From Bradyrhizobium elkanii USDA 76 (GTDB taxonomy: Bacteria > Pseudomonadota > Alphaproteobacteria > Rhizobiales > Xanthobacteraceae): 64,000 nt of DNA. The stretch covers positions 3,650,001-3,714,000 of the forward strand of contig NZ_CP066356.1 of NCBI RefSeq assembly GCF_023278185.1. The letters run 5' to 3'. A program made the position numbers and the translations under genes. Under the pieces are notes generated by a model, which saw only the letters and a list, made by a program, of their open reading frames with translations, was not told where the DNA came from and searched no databases. Shown piece after piece: positions 8,729-17,150 of this stretch. How positions within the stretch are numbered: the stretch's first letter is position 1; each line of letters opens with the position of its first letter.

Positions 8729-9565
8729 TCACGGCCCGGCAGACACCCACGCGGTCGAAATGGTCCCGGTGGCGTCGAGCGCGATCCGCCAATGCGAGGC
8801 GCCGTTGGCATGTCGCACACTGTAGACATCCTCGCCCTGTGCGCCGACGCCGAGGAAACGTGTGGACTCGATCGCGCCGAGGTCGGCGAGGAAAGGCTGC
8901 AGGTGTGGCAATTGCTCGCGGGTCGCCGCGGCGAGCGCGGGGGTCATGTCCACATAGTCGGGCTGTCCCGATGCGACCCCCTCGATCAGGCGGCGGAGTG
9001 CGGCCTCGGTTCCGGAAGCCGGCGACTGGTTCTTCACACGTTCCGCGGTGCGATCCGCAATCTGCTTCGCGCTTGCAGCGTCGATGCGCGGCATCGGCTT
9101 GTCGCCATTTTGATGCAGGATCAGCGACGTCGCCTGACCGTCAGCCGCGATGACAAAGCTGATCTGCGCGTCGACCTCCCTGGCGAAAAACTCAGTCTGG
9201 CTCTCCGCAAAGAACGCTACGGCACGCTGCCCGGTGAGCTGTACAGCCAGGTGGTGATCCTCGCGCATCACACCGAGGACGGCCTGCTCGCTGAGCTGGT
9301 AGAAGCCGGCATAGCGGTCGAGCACCGCTGTCGCGACTGCGATTTCTTGCCGCACCGCGCCCGGCGGCGATTGCTGAGCGGAAGCCGGCACGTCGGCAGA
9401 TCCGCCGGCGGCCTGTATCCGCGCCGCCAGCGTGTTCCAGTCGCGCTGGCCGAACAGTTTGGCGATCAGCTCCAGGCTGTCGCTATGGGTGAGGGGGATC
9501 GATTTGGCGCCGAGCGCTTCGCGCAGCGTCTGCGCCATGGTCTTGGCATCACGAAAGTCGCGCAT
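8729..9565 (-). CDS. Glyoxalase-superfamily-like N-terminal domain plus DUF3471-like domain protein
   Basis: The 278-residue protein opens with a 50-residue domain (FRDAKTMAQTLREALGAKS, SDSLELIAKLFGQRDWNTLAARI) typical of short glyoxalase-related helical domains that precede other modules in rhizobial proteins. The middle (about residues 80-150: LDRYAGFYQLSEQAVLGVMR ... FFAREVDAQISFVIAADGQA) resembles the DUF3471 beta domain found after beta-lactamase-like esterases. The remainder is unassigned. There is no signal peptide, so it is probably cytosolic. The gene converges on the TPR gene with 12 bases between them. The specific function is unknown. Confidence 0.65.
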   Translation of the reverse strand: MRDFRDAKTMAQTLREALGAKSIPLTHSDSLELIAKLFGQRDWNTLAARIQAAGGSADVPASAQQSPPGAVRQEIAVATAVLDRYAGFYQLSEQAVLGVMREDHHLAVQLTGQRAVAFFAESQTEFFAREVDAQISFVIAADGQATSLILHQNGDKPMPRIDAASAKQIADRTAERVKNQSPASGTEAALRRLIEGVASGQPDYVDMTPALAAATREQLPHLQPFLADLGAIESTRFLGVGAQGEDVYSVRHANGASHWRIALDATGTISTAWVSAGP

Positions 9566-9838
9566 GGGATCAACCTTTGCATCGACGAACGGAAGGCGTC
9601 AGGGGCTTGCGTTGCTGACCCGTTCGTGCGGGCAAAGGAAGCCTGAAACATGGCTTGATACATTCACCGTCCCCGGGTGGGGTGCAAGCGGCGGGTGGTA
9701 TCGACCCTGCCAAATGTTCGCCGGGGACGAGCATTTTGTCAATTGCAACTGGTTGTGATCGCACGCGCGCTCTCGACATCCTGCCGTCAAATCGGCAACC
9801 ATGGCGCCCGTTGCAAAGCGCCGGGAGGACGTCGTTAG

Positions 9839-10075
9839 ATGAGCAAGCCGATCAAGACCGAAGCCGAACTCATCGAGATGGCGCGGGCCGAGTTGAAGGC
9901 CCATGCCGACTGCCCCGACGGCATCGACATCTCGGTGCCGCGCGGCGGCGACAGCTGGGAGTTTCGCGCCAGCGCCAATGACGCCACGGTGGCGAGGCCG
10001 GGCTATCCCGAATGCGTCGCGATGCTGGTGCAGATCGGCGACCACCTCAGCAAGCAGTATGACGTGACGGAGTAA
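9839..10075 (+). CDS. Conserved-looking small protein of unknown function
   Basis: The 78-residue, acidic, soluble protein (MSKPIKTEAELIEMARAELK...) starts at ATG 9839 with GGGAGGA 9 bases upstream. It shows good codon bias and a compact alpha+beta composition, with no signal peptide or membrane segment. It reads in the same direction as the LysR gene 25 bases downstream and may be co-transcribed with it. I do not recognise a family. Confidence 0.65.
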   Translation: MSKPIKTEAELIEMARAELKAHADCPDGIDISVPRGGDSWEFRASANDATVARPGYPECVAMLVQIGDHLSKQYDVTE

Positions 10076-10100
10076 CGGCGGCCGCGAAGCGGGGGGATCG

Positions 10101-11042
10101 ATGGACCGCATCGACGCCATGAAAGTCTTCGTCGCGGCGGTCGACGAGGGCAGCCTCGCCGGTGCCGGGCGGAAGTTGCGGCGCTCGCCGGCGGCGGTCA
10201 GCCGGGCGATCGCTTTCCTTGAGCATCATGTCGGCGCCGAGCTGTTACATCGCACGACACGCTCGCTGAAGCTGAGCGATGCCGGCCAGATCTATGCGGC
10301 GGCGTGCCGGCGCATTCTCACCGAGCTCGAGGAAGCCGACATCTCGGCGGGCGGCGAGCGGTCGGTGCCGCGCGGCACGCTGACCGTCACCGCGCCTGTC
10401 GTCGTCGGCGAGGACGTGCTGCGGCCGGTGCTCGATGCTTTCATGGCGGACTATCCGGCGGTGTCGGTGCGGCTCGTGATGCTCGATCGTACCGTCAATC
10501 TGATCGACGAGGGGATCGACGTCGCGTTGCGCATCGCCCATCTCGCCGATTCCAATTTCATCGCGATCAAGCTCGGCGAGGTGCGCCGCGTGGTCGCGGC
10601 ATCGCCCGGCTATCTCGCGCAGCATCCGCTGATCAGCGAGCCGGCGGATCTGGCGAAGCACCAGATCATCGCCATGACGCATTTCGGGCTCGACTCCTGG
10701 AGCTTCCCGCCGGCCGCGAAGTCGAAGATCGCGCGCGCGGTCCAGTTCACGCCGCGGCTGGTCGTCAACACGGTGCGCGCGGCGGTGGCCTCGGCCAGCG
10801 AAGGACACGGCGTCACCCGGCTGTTCTCGTATCATATCGCCGAGGAAATCCGCGACGGGCGGCTGCGGATATTGCTTGCCAAAGACGAGCATCCGCCGTT
10901 GCCGGTGCATCTTTTGGCGCCGCAGGGCCGCTTCGACGTGCCCAAGGTGCGTGCCTTCGTCGATTTCGCGACGCCGCGGCTGAAGCGCTATTTCGAGCGG
11001 CTGTCGCGCGAGGCCAGCAAGGCCGGCGCGAAAGCCCGATGA
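10101..11042 (+). CDS. LysR-family transcriptional regulator
   Basis: The 313-residue protein has an N-terminal winged helix-turn-helix (residues about 1-60: MKVFVAAVDEGSLAGAGRKL, SPAAVSRAIAFLEHHVGAEL, LLHRTTRSLKLSDAG) and a C-terminal periplasmic-binding-fold effector domain beginning near PRGTLTVTAPVVVGEDVL. This is the compact CrgA/DsdC-like branch of LysR regulators. It probably controls the SDR/tautomerase genes that follow in the same direction after a 127-base gap, although LysR proteins more often control divergent genes. The effector is unknown. Confidence 0.9.
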   Translation: MDRIDAMKVFVAAVDEGSLAGAGRKLRRSPAAVSRAIAFLEHHVGAELLHRTTRSLKLSDAGQIYAAACRRILTELEEADISAGGERSVPRGTLTVTAPVVVGEDVLRPVLDAFMADYPAVSVRLVMLDRTVNLIDEGIDVALRIAHLADSNFIAIKLGEVRRVVAASPGYLAQHPLISEPADLAKHQIIAMTHFGLDSWSFPPAAKSKIARAVQFTPRLVVNTVRAAVASASEGHGVTRLFSYHIAEEIRDGRLRILLAKDEHPPLPVHLLAPQGRFDVPKVRAFVDFATPRLKRYFERLSREASKAGAKAR

Positions 11043-11169
11043 CGCCAGTCGTTCGCGCCGCGGAAGAGTGCCTGCCGAATAGCGGGCATTCGCGCGGAAA
11101 GCGGATGTATCTAGCTTCCCCTCCATCGAAGCGGCGCTGGGTCGCTTCAGCAACAGATGGAGAGAGATC

Positions 11170-11880
11170 ATGGGTGCAGAGCAGAAGGTTGCCATCGTCA
11201 CCGGTGCGTCGCAGGGCCTCGGCGAGGCCATCGTCAAGGGCTATCGCGACCGCAACTGGCGCGTCGTCGCCAATTCCCGCAGCATCAAGCCGTCGACCGA
11301 CAGCGACGTTCTGACCGTCGCCGGCGACATCGGCGATCGCGAAGTCGCTGACCGCATCGTCAAGCAGGCGCTCGGGCGCTTCGGCCGCATCGACACGCTG
11401 GTCAACAACGCCGGCATCTTCCTGGCGAAGCCCTTCACCGACTATACCGACCAGGACTATGCGCAGGTGCTGGCGACCAATCTCAACGGCTTCTTCTACA
11501 TCACCCGGCGCGTTGCCAGGGAGATGGAGAAGCAGGGATCCGGGCACATCGTGCAGATCACGACCAGCCTGGTCGATCACGCCAACAGCAACGTTCCCTC
11601 GGCGCTGGCCTCGCTGACCAAGGGCGGCCTGAACGCCGCCACCAAGTCGCTCGCCATCGAATATGCCGCCAAGGGCATTCGCGTGAACGCGGTCTCGCCC
11701 GGTGTGATCAGGACACCGATGCACGCACCCGCGACGCACGACTTCCTCGCCAGGCAGCATCCGGTTGGACGCATGGGTGAAGCCAAGGACATCGTCGACG
11801 CCGTGCTGTTCCTGGAGAATTCGGGCTTCGTCACCGGCGAGATTTTGCATGTCGACGGCGGCCAGAGCGCCGGCCACTAG
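11170..11880 (+). CDS. Short-chain dehydrogenase/reductase-like protein
   Basis: The 236-residue Rossmann protein has the NAD(P)-binding TGASQGLG motif near the N-terminus, the NNAG motif, and the VNAVSPGVIRTPMH segment of classical SDRs. GGAGAGAG precedes the ATG. Oddity: where classical enzymes have Tyr-x-x-x-Lys, this protein reads ALASLTKGGL, so the lysine is present but the catalytic tyrosine position appears to be alanine. Catalysis may be altered or use another residue. It follows a LysR gene and precedes a tautomerase by 20 bases, suggesting a small catabolic or detoxification operon. Confidence 0.85.
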   Translation: MGAEQKVAIVTGASQGLGEAIVKGYRDRNWRVVANSRSIKPSTDSDVLTVAGDIGDREVADRIVKQALGRFGRIDTLVNNAGIFLAKPFTDYTDQDYAQVLATNLNGFFYITRRVAREMEKQGSGHIVQITTSLVDHANSNVPSALASLTKGGLNAATKSLAIEYAAKGIRVNAVSPGVIRTPMHAPATHDFLARQHPVGRMGEAKDIVDAVLFLENSGFVTGEILHVDGGQSAGH

Positions 11881-11900
11881 CGAACATGATGGAGCGTGCC

Positions 11901-12149
11901 ATGCCTATCGTCACCATCCAGGTCACACGTGAGGGGACGGCGCCGGGTGCGACGTCCACCACGCCGGAGCAGAAAGCCGCACTGATCAAGGGCGCCAGCG
12001 AGCTGCTGCGCGACGTGCTCGGCAAGCCCATGGAATCGACCTTCGTCGTCATCGAGGAAGTCGACACCGACAATTGGGGCTGGGGCGGGCTGCCCGCGCT
12101 CGACTATCGCAAGAAGCTCGCTGCTTCTGCGGCGGCATCGTCCCGCTGA
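11901..12149 (+). CDS. 4-oxalocrotonate tautomerase-family protein
   Basis: The 82-residue protein begins Met-Pro-Ile-Val-Thr-Ile-Gln-Val, so removal of the initiator exposes the N-terminal proline that serves as the catalytic base in the tautomerase superfamily. That feature decides the start at 11901 over an in-frame ATG 15 bases earlier. The helix EQKAALIKGASELLRDVLG and strand STFVVIEEVDTDNWGWGG are typical of 4-OT-like enzymes. It directly follows the SDR-like gene and is probably co-transcribed with it. The substrate is unknown. Confidence 0.85.
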   Translation: MPIVTIQVTREGTAPGATSTTPEQKAALIKGASELLRDVLGKPMESTFVVIEEVDTDNWGWGGLPALDYRKKLAASAAASSR

Positions 12150-12172
12150 CGGCTTTCATCACATCGAACCGA

Positions 12173-12198
12173 GCACCTCTCCCGATCGGGAGAGGTGC
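12173..12198. terminator. Perfect 11-bp GC hairpin after the tautomerase gene
   Basis: GCACCTCTCCC, GATC loop, GGGAGAGGTGC forms a perfect stem 24 bases after the tautomerase stop. There is no T-run, so it is either a factor-assisted terminator or one of the dispersed palindromes common in this genus. Confidence 0.5.
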
Positions 12199-12271
12199 GC
12201 TGCGATCGCCGTGAACGATTGCTGCGATCGCAACTAATCATTTTTCACGAACGGCCGGAGCGCCTACTGCG

Positions 12272-13516
12272 ATGTCCATGTCAGCCAATGTCGATCATCA
12301 CAGCCGCCATCATCACGCCGAGCCGCACCGGGATGCAGGCGGGCCGCTGTGGCTGTCCGCGGCCGCGGGGCTCTGCGCCTCGCTGGTGGGGCTCGGACTG
12401 GCGCGCTTCGCGTATACACCGCTGATCCCGGCTTTGATCGCCGCAAGGTGGTTCACGCCGGCGGAGGCGGTCTATCTCGGTTCTGCCAACCTTGCCGGCT
12501 ATCTCGCTGGCGCGTTGATCGCCCGCGATCTCGGCGCGCGCATCGGCTCGGTGCGTGCGCTGCGCGGCATGATGGTGCTGGCCGCCATCACCTGCTTTGC
12601 CTGCGCGGTGCCGATCTCCTTCATCTGGTTCTTCGGCTTCCGCTTTCTCGCCGGCGTCAGCGGCGGCGTGATCATGGTGCTGGCGGCGACGGCAATCCTG
12701 CCGCATACCGCGCCCAGCAAGCGCGGCCTGGTCGGCGGCGTGATCTTTGCCGGCGTTGGCCTCGGCGTCGCCGCATCGGGAACGCTGGTGCCGCTGTTGC
12801 TGCAGCAGGGCGTCAAGCAGGCCTGGTACGGCCTTGGCGTGCTGTCGGCGGTGCTGACACTGATCAGCTGGAAGGCGTGGCCCGCCGAAGCTCCTGCCGC
12901 GCGTAACGTGGCGGAGCAGCCCGTCGCGTCGCATGGCGTGCGCTCGCCGCTGGTGATCGCGCTGTGCCTGGAATACGGGCTCAACGCGCTGGCGCTGGTG
13001 CCGCACATGGTGTTCCTGGTCGATTTCGTCGCGCGCGGGCTCGGGCAGGGGATCGCGGCGGGATCCCAATACTGGGTGCTGTACGGTATCGGCGCCGTGG
13101 TCGGACCATTGCTCACGGGACACCTCGCCGATCGCGCCGGCTTCGCCGCGGCGCTGCGCGCGGCGTTCCTGATCGAGGCCGTTGCGGTCGCGCTGCCCGC
13201 CGTGACGAATTCGCCCGCCGCACTGATCATTTAGAGCCTGATCGTCGGCGGATTCACGCCCGGCATCGTGCCGCTGGTGATCGGCCGCATCCACGAGCTG
13301 ATCCCGCATTCGGCCGCCAGCCAGCGCTCGGCCTGGGCGCAGGCTACCACGACCTTCGCGCTGTTCCAGGCGGCGGGCGCCTACGGCCTGTCGTATCTGT
13401 TCGCGCACAGCGGCGGCGACTATGCGCTGCTGTTCGTGATCGGCGCGGCCGGGGTGGCTGCCGCGCTGGCGATTGAATTGCTTGGCGTCGTCGGACGGCG
13501 GCACAGGTCCGGCTAG
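12272..13516 (+). pseudogene. YbfB/YjiJ-type MFS transporter interrupted by an in-frame TAG
   Basis: From ATG 12272 the frame encodes 320 residues of a major-facilitator protein of the YbfB/YjiJ type (GLGLARFAYTPLIPALIAAR, YLGSANLAGYLAGALIAR near the N-terminus), then hits TAG at 13232-13234. The same frame resumes without interruption (SLIVGGFTPGIVPLVIGR ... LLGVVGRRHRSG) to the stop at 13516, restoring the roughly 414-residue length expected of the family. One base change (from TCG or TGG) would explain it. The missing part is the last two to three helices, so the truncated protein is unlikely to transport. Alternatives are amber read-through or a sequencing error. The end overlaps the convergent aminotransferase by 4 bases. 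Confidence 0.85.
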
Positions 13517-14664
13517 CCGCGCAGCGATTTCGTGAGCACGGCGACGAGGCGGTCGACATCGGCCTCGTCGTTGAAGACGTGCGGCGAGATCCGCATCCGG
13601 CCGAGCCGCAGCGCGACGTGGATGTTCTCGGCGGCGAGGCGCGCGATCAGCTCCTTCGGGAGGCCGCCTGCCATGCCGAGGCTCAGGATATGCGGCGCGC
13701 GCACGCTGCGCGCCGGCACGTCGAGGCCGAGGTCACGCACGCCGCCCGCGATCCGCTCGTTGAGCATCGCGAGCCGCGCGCTGACGGCAGCGGCGCCCCA
13801 TTCCGCCATCATCTCCATGCCGATCGAGGCCATCTCCAGCGTGATGAAATGATCGCGCTCGCCCATGTCGTAACGCGTGGCGTTGTCGACATAGGCGAGA
13901 TCGCCGAAATAGACCGGGTTCTCGGAATTGACGTTGCGGCGGCCGCTGGAGGTCTGCTCCAGCGGCACGCCGTTCTGGTGGCGTTTTGCAATGTAGAGGA
14001 AGGCGCGCCCGTAGGGGCCGATCAGCCATTTGTAGGTCGGAAACATCACGGCGTCGGGGTCGAGCCTCGTCACGTCCATCGCCACGACACCCGCGCTCTG
14101 CGTCGCGTCGATGACGAACATTGCGCCGTGCCGCCGCAGCGCGGCCTGCACCTTGTCGACGTCGATCATGCCACCGTCCGACCAGTGCACCGAGGAGATC
14201 GAGGCGAGGCCGACCGGCGGCGCGCCAGGCCGCTCGATCGTTGCTGATACCGCCGACGTCCAGTCGCCGTCGGCGGGCTGGGGCACGGTGTCGACGATGA
14301 AGCCCTGCGCCTCGGCACGGGCGTGCCATTCCAGCACCGGCGAGGAATGGTCGTTCTCCAGCACGATGACGCGGGTGCCGCGCGGAATGCTCAGCGCCTT
14401 CGCCACCGTCGCGACGCCGTAGCTGATCGCGGGGATCAGCGCGACATCGTCGGGTGCGGCATTGATCAGGCGGGCCGCCGCGCTACGGGCGCGCTCATGC
14501 TGGCGGCTGGCGAAGCCGGAATCGATGGTCCAGGGCCGGCCCTTGCGTCCGACCGCCGCGCGGCCGGCCTCGAGCGTCTTGAGCGGCAGCGGGCTGTAGG
14601 ACGCCGAATTCAGGTAGCAGACCTCGCGTGGAATCTCGAACAGATGGCGCTGGGAGGGAAGCAT
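13513..14664 (-). CDS. PLP-dependent aminotransferase class V-fold protein
   Basis: The 383-residue protein has class V features: YLNSASYSPLPL near the N-terminus, the HSSPVLEW and SVHWSDGGMIDVDKV segments, the DATQSAGVVAMD cofactor aspartate motif, and PTYKWLIGPYG with the Schiff-base lysine. It resembles the cysteine desulfurase/isopenicillin-N-epimerase-like branch of unknown substrate rather than housekeeping IscS. It converges on the broken MFS gene (4-base overlap) and sits 54 bases before the VOC gene on the same strand, so these two minus-strand genes may form an operon. Confidence 0.85.
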   Translation of the reverse strand: MLPSQRHLFEIPREVCYLNSASYSPLPLKTLEAGRAAVGRKGRPWTIDSGFASRQHERARSAAARLINAAPDDVALIPAISYGVATVAKALSIPRGTRVIVLENDHSSPVLEWHARAEAQGFIVDTVPQPADGDWTSAVSATIERPGAPPVGLASISSVHWSDGGMIDVDKVQAALRRHGAMFVIDATQSAGVVAMDVTRLDPDAVMFPTYKWLIGPYGRAFLYIAKRHQNGVPLEQTSSGRRNVNSENPVYFGDLAYVDNATRYDMGERDHFITLEMASIGMEMMAEWGAAAVSARLAMLNERIAGGVRDLGLDVPARSVRAPHILSLGMAGGLPKELIARLAAENIHVALRLGRMRISPHVFNDEADVDRLVAVLTKSLRG

Positions 14665-14718
14665 GTCGTCTCGCTGCTGGAATTTGCGGATAATGACGTG
14701 ACGCGGAAGAGCGCGCGC

Positions 14719-15606
14719 TCAGCCGTCATACTGGTCCGGCCCCATCGCCCATGACGCCTGGTCGTAGCCGTTGGCGAAGGTGCGGTTGGTCTGCGCCGGG
14801 TTGCGATTGACCAGCGGCCGCAGATACATCGGGTGGGTGGCGCTGCGCACCTCGTGCTCGACGGTGAACAGATGCCGGCCGTCGGCCGGATCGACGATGT
14901 CGCAGAAGCGGTACTGGTATTGATTGTCCTCGCGGGAGATCAGATTGCGTTCGCGCAGCCGCTGGTAGGGGCCCGAGAAATCCGTGATGTAGATCTGGAT
15001 GTGATGACCGTCGAATTCGCCCGGCGCCGCGTCGCTCTCGCGGAATTGCAGATGCTGATCCTTGCCGACTTTTGCGCGCGCGACCGTGCCGTCGCCATTC
15101 ACAACGCTGGCGGGAATGCCCATGATCTCCGGATAGAACCGGCTGATCGCCTCAGCCGTGCCGCGCGGCACCTCGAACTCGACATAGGGCATGCCGAGCG
15201 CGATGCGCCCGAACCGTCCGGCGTCCGGTTCAAAGCAGCGCAGGCGGTTGCCCCAGGGGCAGGTGGCCTCGACGTGATCGTTGCGCTCGCGATAGCTGAA
15301 CGCGGTGCCCTCGAGCTTGGGCGCGACCGCGGCGAGCCGCTGCAGCAGGGCCTGCCGCCCGGCGATCACGATGCCGCTGTGGCCGCGCAGCACCTGCGGC
15401 CGGCCGCTCGGCAGATGGAACTGGCTGCGGCCGACATTCACCCACATGTTGCTGTCGGAGACCATCAGATAGGGATCGCGGGTCAGCCCGATGCCGGCGA
15501 CGTAGAACAGCGTGGCGAGGCGCTGGTCGGGTACCTGCACGTTGACATGTTCGAGATGAATGGCGTTGCCGAGGTCTTCTGCGGCGCGGTCGAATGGCTG
15601 CTGCAC
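14719..15606 (-). CDS. VOC-superfamily (glyoxalase/dioxygenase-like) protein
   Basis: The 295-residue protein contains two VOC half-modules: IHLEHVNVQVPDQRLATLFY ... near the N-terminus, and GMPYVEFEVPRGTAEAISRFY ... GHHIQIYITDFSGPY in the second half. Histidines and glutamates (LEHVNV, VEFEV, HHIQIY) may supply the metal ligands. The start codon is GTG 15606 with a GGGAG site upstream. The metal and substrate cannot be assigned. Confidence 0.75.
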   Translation of the reverse strand: MQQPFDRAAEDLGNAIHLEHVNVQVPDQRLATLFYVAGIGLTRDPYLMVSDSNMWVNVGRSQFHLPSGRPQVLRGHSGIVIAGRQALLQRLAAVAPKLEGTAFSYRERNDHVEATCPWGNRLRCFEPDAGRFGRIALGMPYVEFEVPRGTAEAISRFYPEIMGIPASVVNGDGTVARAKVGKDQHLQFRESDAAPGEFDGHHIQIYITDFSGPYQRLRERNLISREDNQYQYRFCDIVDPADGRHLFTVEHEVRSATHPMYLRPLVNRNPAQTNRTFANGYDQASWAMGPDQYDG

Positions 15607-15692
15607 GGCGCGGCTCCCTGGATGCGGTGCCGGGCATGATAGTGCAACGGTGTGGCCGATCCAGCCGGCCGGCCATGAATGTTTCGCAGGGC

Positions 15693-15720
15693 GCTACCCC
15701 CCGTAACTCTGCACCCGGCT
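15693..15720. repeat. 28-bp direct repeat, copy 1 (fliP 3'-end duplicate)
   Basis: This segment matches 27 of 28 bases of 16397-16424. On the minus strand it reads as the last eight codons and stop of fliP with one change (Ser-Arg-Val-Gln-Ser-Tyr-Gly-Gly-stop instead of Ser-Leu-Val...). It begins at the last base of the higA stop codon. Together with copy 2 it brackets the higBA cassette, as att-type repeats would. Confidence 0.85.
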
Positions 15721-16097
15721 CAGGCCGCGTTCTTCCGACTCGGTCGGATCAGCACTTCCGCCGAGATACCGAGATGCTCGTGCAAGCGTCGAATCATCCC
15801 CACCGAGAGGGCGCGCTTTCTATTCAAAACTTCGGCGATGCGGGTTCGCGTCCCGATGATCCCCTCCAGATCCCGCCGGGTCAGTCCCTGCTGCTCCATC
15901 CGGAACTTGATTGCTTCGATGGGATCAGGAGGATCCATGGGGTAGTGTTGAGCTTCATAGGCATCGATCAGCGTTGCGAGCACGTCCAGCCTGTCGCCAT
16001 CGCGCGTTCCCGCTTTTGCGCCCCAGAGGCGTTCCACCTCCTTTAGCGCAAGCTCATAATCCTGTTCCGTCCGGATTGGCTTGACCTCAGTCGCCAT
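15720..16097 (-). CDS. higA: HigA-type antitoxin, XRE helix-turn-helix
   Basis: The 125-residue protein has an N-terminal helical region (YELALKEVERLWGAK, RLDVLATLIDAYEAQHYPM) and then an HTH domain (AIKFRMEQQGLTRRDLEGII, RIAEVLNRKRALSVGMIRRL) of the HigA family, which binds and neutralises the HigB RNase and represses the operon. Its ATG overlaps the end of the higB frame by 11 bases, the usual toxin-first higBA arrangement. The stop codon coincides with the edge of a 28-bp direct repeat. The antitoxin looks intact while its partner toxin does not. Confidence 0.85.
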   Translation of the reverse strand: MATEVKPIRTEQDYELALKEVERLWGAKAGTRDGDRLDVLATLIDAYEAQHYPMDPPDPIEAIKFRMEQQGLTRRDLEGIIGTRTRIAEVLNRKRALSVGMIRRLHEHLGISAEVLIRPSRKNAA

Positions 16098-16396
16098 GTC
16101 GCACCTCTTTCACGTCAATCTTGTCGTAGTCCTTGTGCGTACCGATCCATTTGATCCATACGATACCCTTCTCGAAGTCGGCGGCGATAACCAACCGATA
16201 TTCGTTTCCCTTGATGTTGAAGACGATCCGATCCGCTGAAACGATGCTGGCGGTTGAGTAGCTGCGTCGTACATCCGCAGAGTTGGCCCATTGCGCCTTC
16301 TTGACTTCGTCGAACCACGCATCGAGGGCAGCCTTCAGCGCGGCGTAGTCTTTGTGTCGCCGCCGCCCCTCTACAAATGGCGCAAGCCGTTGGGAA
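16087..16396 (-). pseudogene. higB: HigB-type toxin lacking a start codon (5'-truncated)
   Basis: The minus-strand frame reads QRLAPFVEGRRRHKDYAALK, AALDAWFDEVKKAQWANSAD, VRRSYSTASIVSADRIVFNI, KGNEYRLVIAADFEKGIVWI, KWIGTHKDYDKIDVKEV, a nearly complete HigB RNase fold. The family normally starts with about eight more residues (Met-Arg-Ile/Val-Ile-Ala-type). Here the sequence upstream is fliP itself, and no ATG, GTG or TTG occurs in this frame before the homology begins. The toxin therefore appears decapitated by the junction with the fliP repeat. Alternatives: a rare start codon, or fusion to FliP by slippage on the G6 run before the fliP stop. Confidence 0.75.
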
Positions 16397-16424
16397 GCTA
16401 CCCCCCGTAACTCTGCACCAGGCT
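16397..16424. repeat. 28-bp direct repeat, copy 2 (native fliP 3' end)
   Basis: This copy contains the last eight codons and the TAG stop of fliP and matches 15693-15720 at 27 of 28 positions. Repeat-to-repeat distance is 704 bases, exactly containing higB and higA. Confidence 0.85.
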
Positions 16425-17150
16425 GCCGGCGACCAGGGCCCAGCCGTCGACCAGCACGAAGAAGATCAGCTTGAACGGCAGCGAGACCACCACCGGCGGC
16501 AGCATCATCATGCCCATCGACATCAGGACCGAGGCGACCACGAGGTCGATGATCAAAAACGGCAGGAACAGCAGGAAGCCGATCTCGAAGGCGCGTTTCA
16601 GCTCGGAGATCATGAAGGCCGGCACCAGGATGCGCAGCGACATCTCCTCCGGCGTCGCCGGCGGCGGCTCGCCGGAGAGGTCCATGAACAGCTTCAGATC
16701 CTTCTCGCGGACGTTCTTCTGCATGAAGCCGCGCAGCGGCACCGAGGCGCGCTGCAGCGCGTCCTCGACGCCGATCTGGTTGGCGACCAGCGGCTTGATG
16801 CCGTCGTCATAGGATTTCTGCAGCACGGGGCCCATCACGAAGGCGGTGAGGAACATCGCGAGCGCGATCATCACCGAGTTCGGCGGCGCGGTGGCGGTGC
16901 CGAGCGCAGTGCGCAGCAGCGACAGCACGACCACGATGCGCGTGAACGACGTCATCATGATCAGGATCGACGGCGCGATCGACAGCACCGTGAGCAGCGC
17001 AATCAGCTGGATCGCGCGCTCGGTGACGCCGCCATTGCCGCCGCCGAGATTGATGCTGATATCCTGCGCCATCGCCGGATCAGCGAGGGATCCGGCGGCG
17101 ATCAGGACAGCGATGAAAAAAACTCTACGCGGGACGGCCGCTGGCCTCAC
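16398..17150 (-). CDS. fliP: Flagellar export apparatus protein FliP
   Basis: The 250-residue protein has a cleavable signal peptide (to about AMAQ, residue 29) and the FliP signatures TVLSIAPSILIMMTSFTRIV and FLLFLPFLIIDLVVASVLMS. FliP forms the pentameric core of the export gate with FliQ and FliR, and the length is normal. It overlaps fliO by 4 bases (ATGA) for translational coupling. The stop is preceded by six consecutive G residues. The last eight codons are duplicated beyond the higBA cassette at 15693-15720. Confidence 0.97.
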   Translation of the reverse strand: MRPAAVPRRVFFIAVLIAAGSLADPAMAQDISINLGGGNGGVTERAIQLIALLTVLSIAPSILIMMTSFTRIVVVLSLLRTALGTATAPPNSVMIALAMFLTAFVMGPVLQKSYDDGIKPLVANQIGVEDALQRASVPLRGFMQKNVREKDLKLFMDLSGEPPPATPEEMSLRILVPAFMISELKRAFEIGFLLFLPFLIIDLVVASVLMSMGMMMLPPVVVSLPFKLIFFVLVDGWALVAGSLVQSYGG

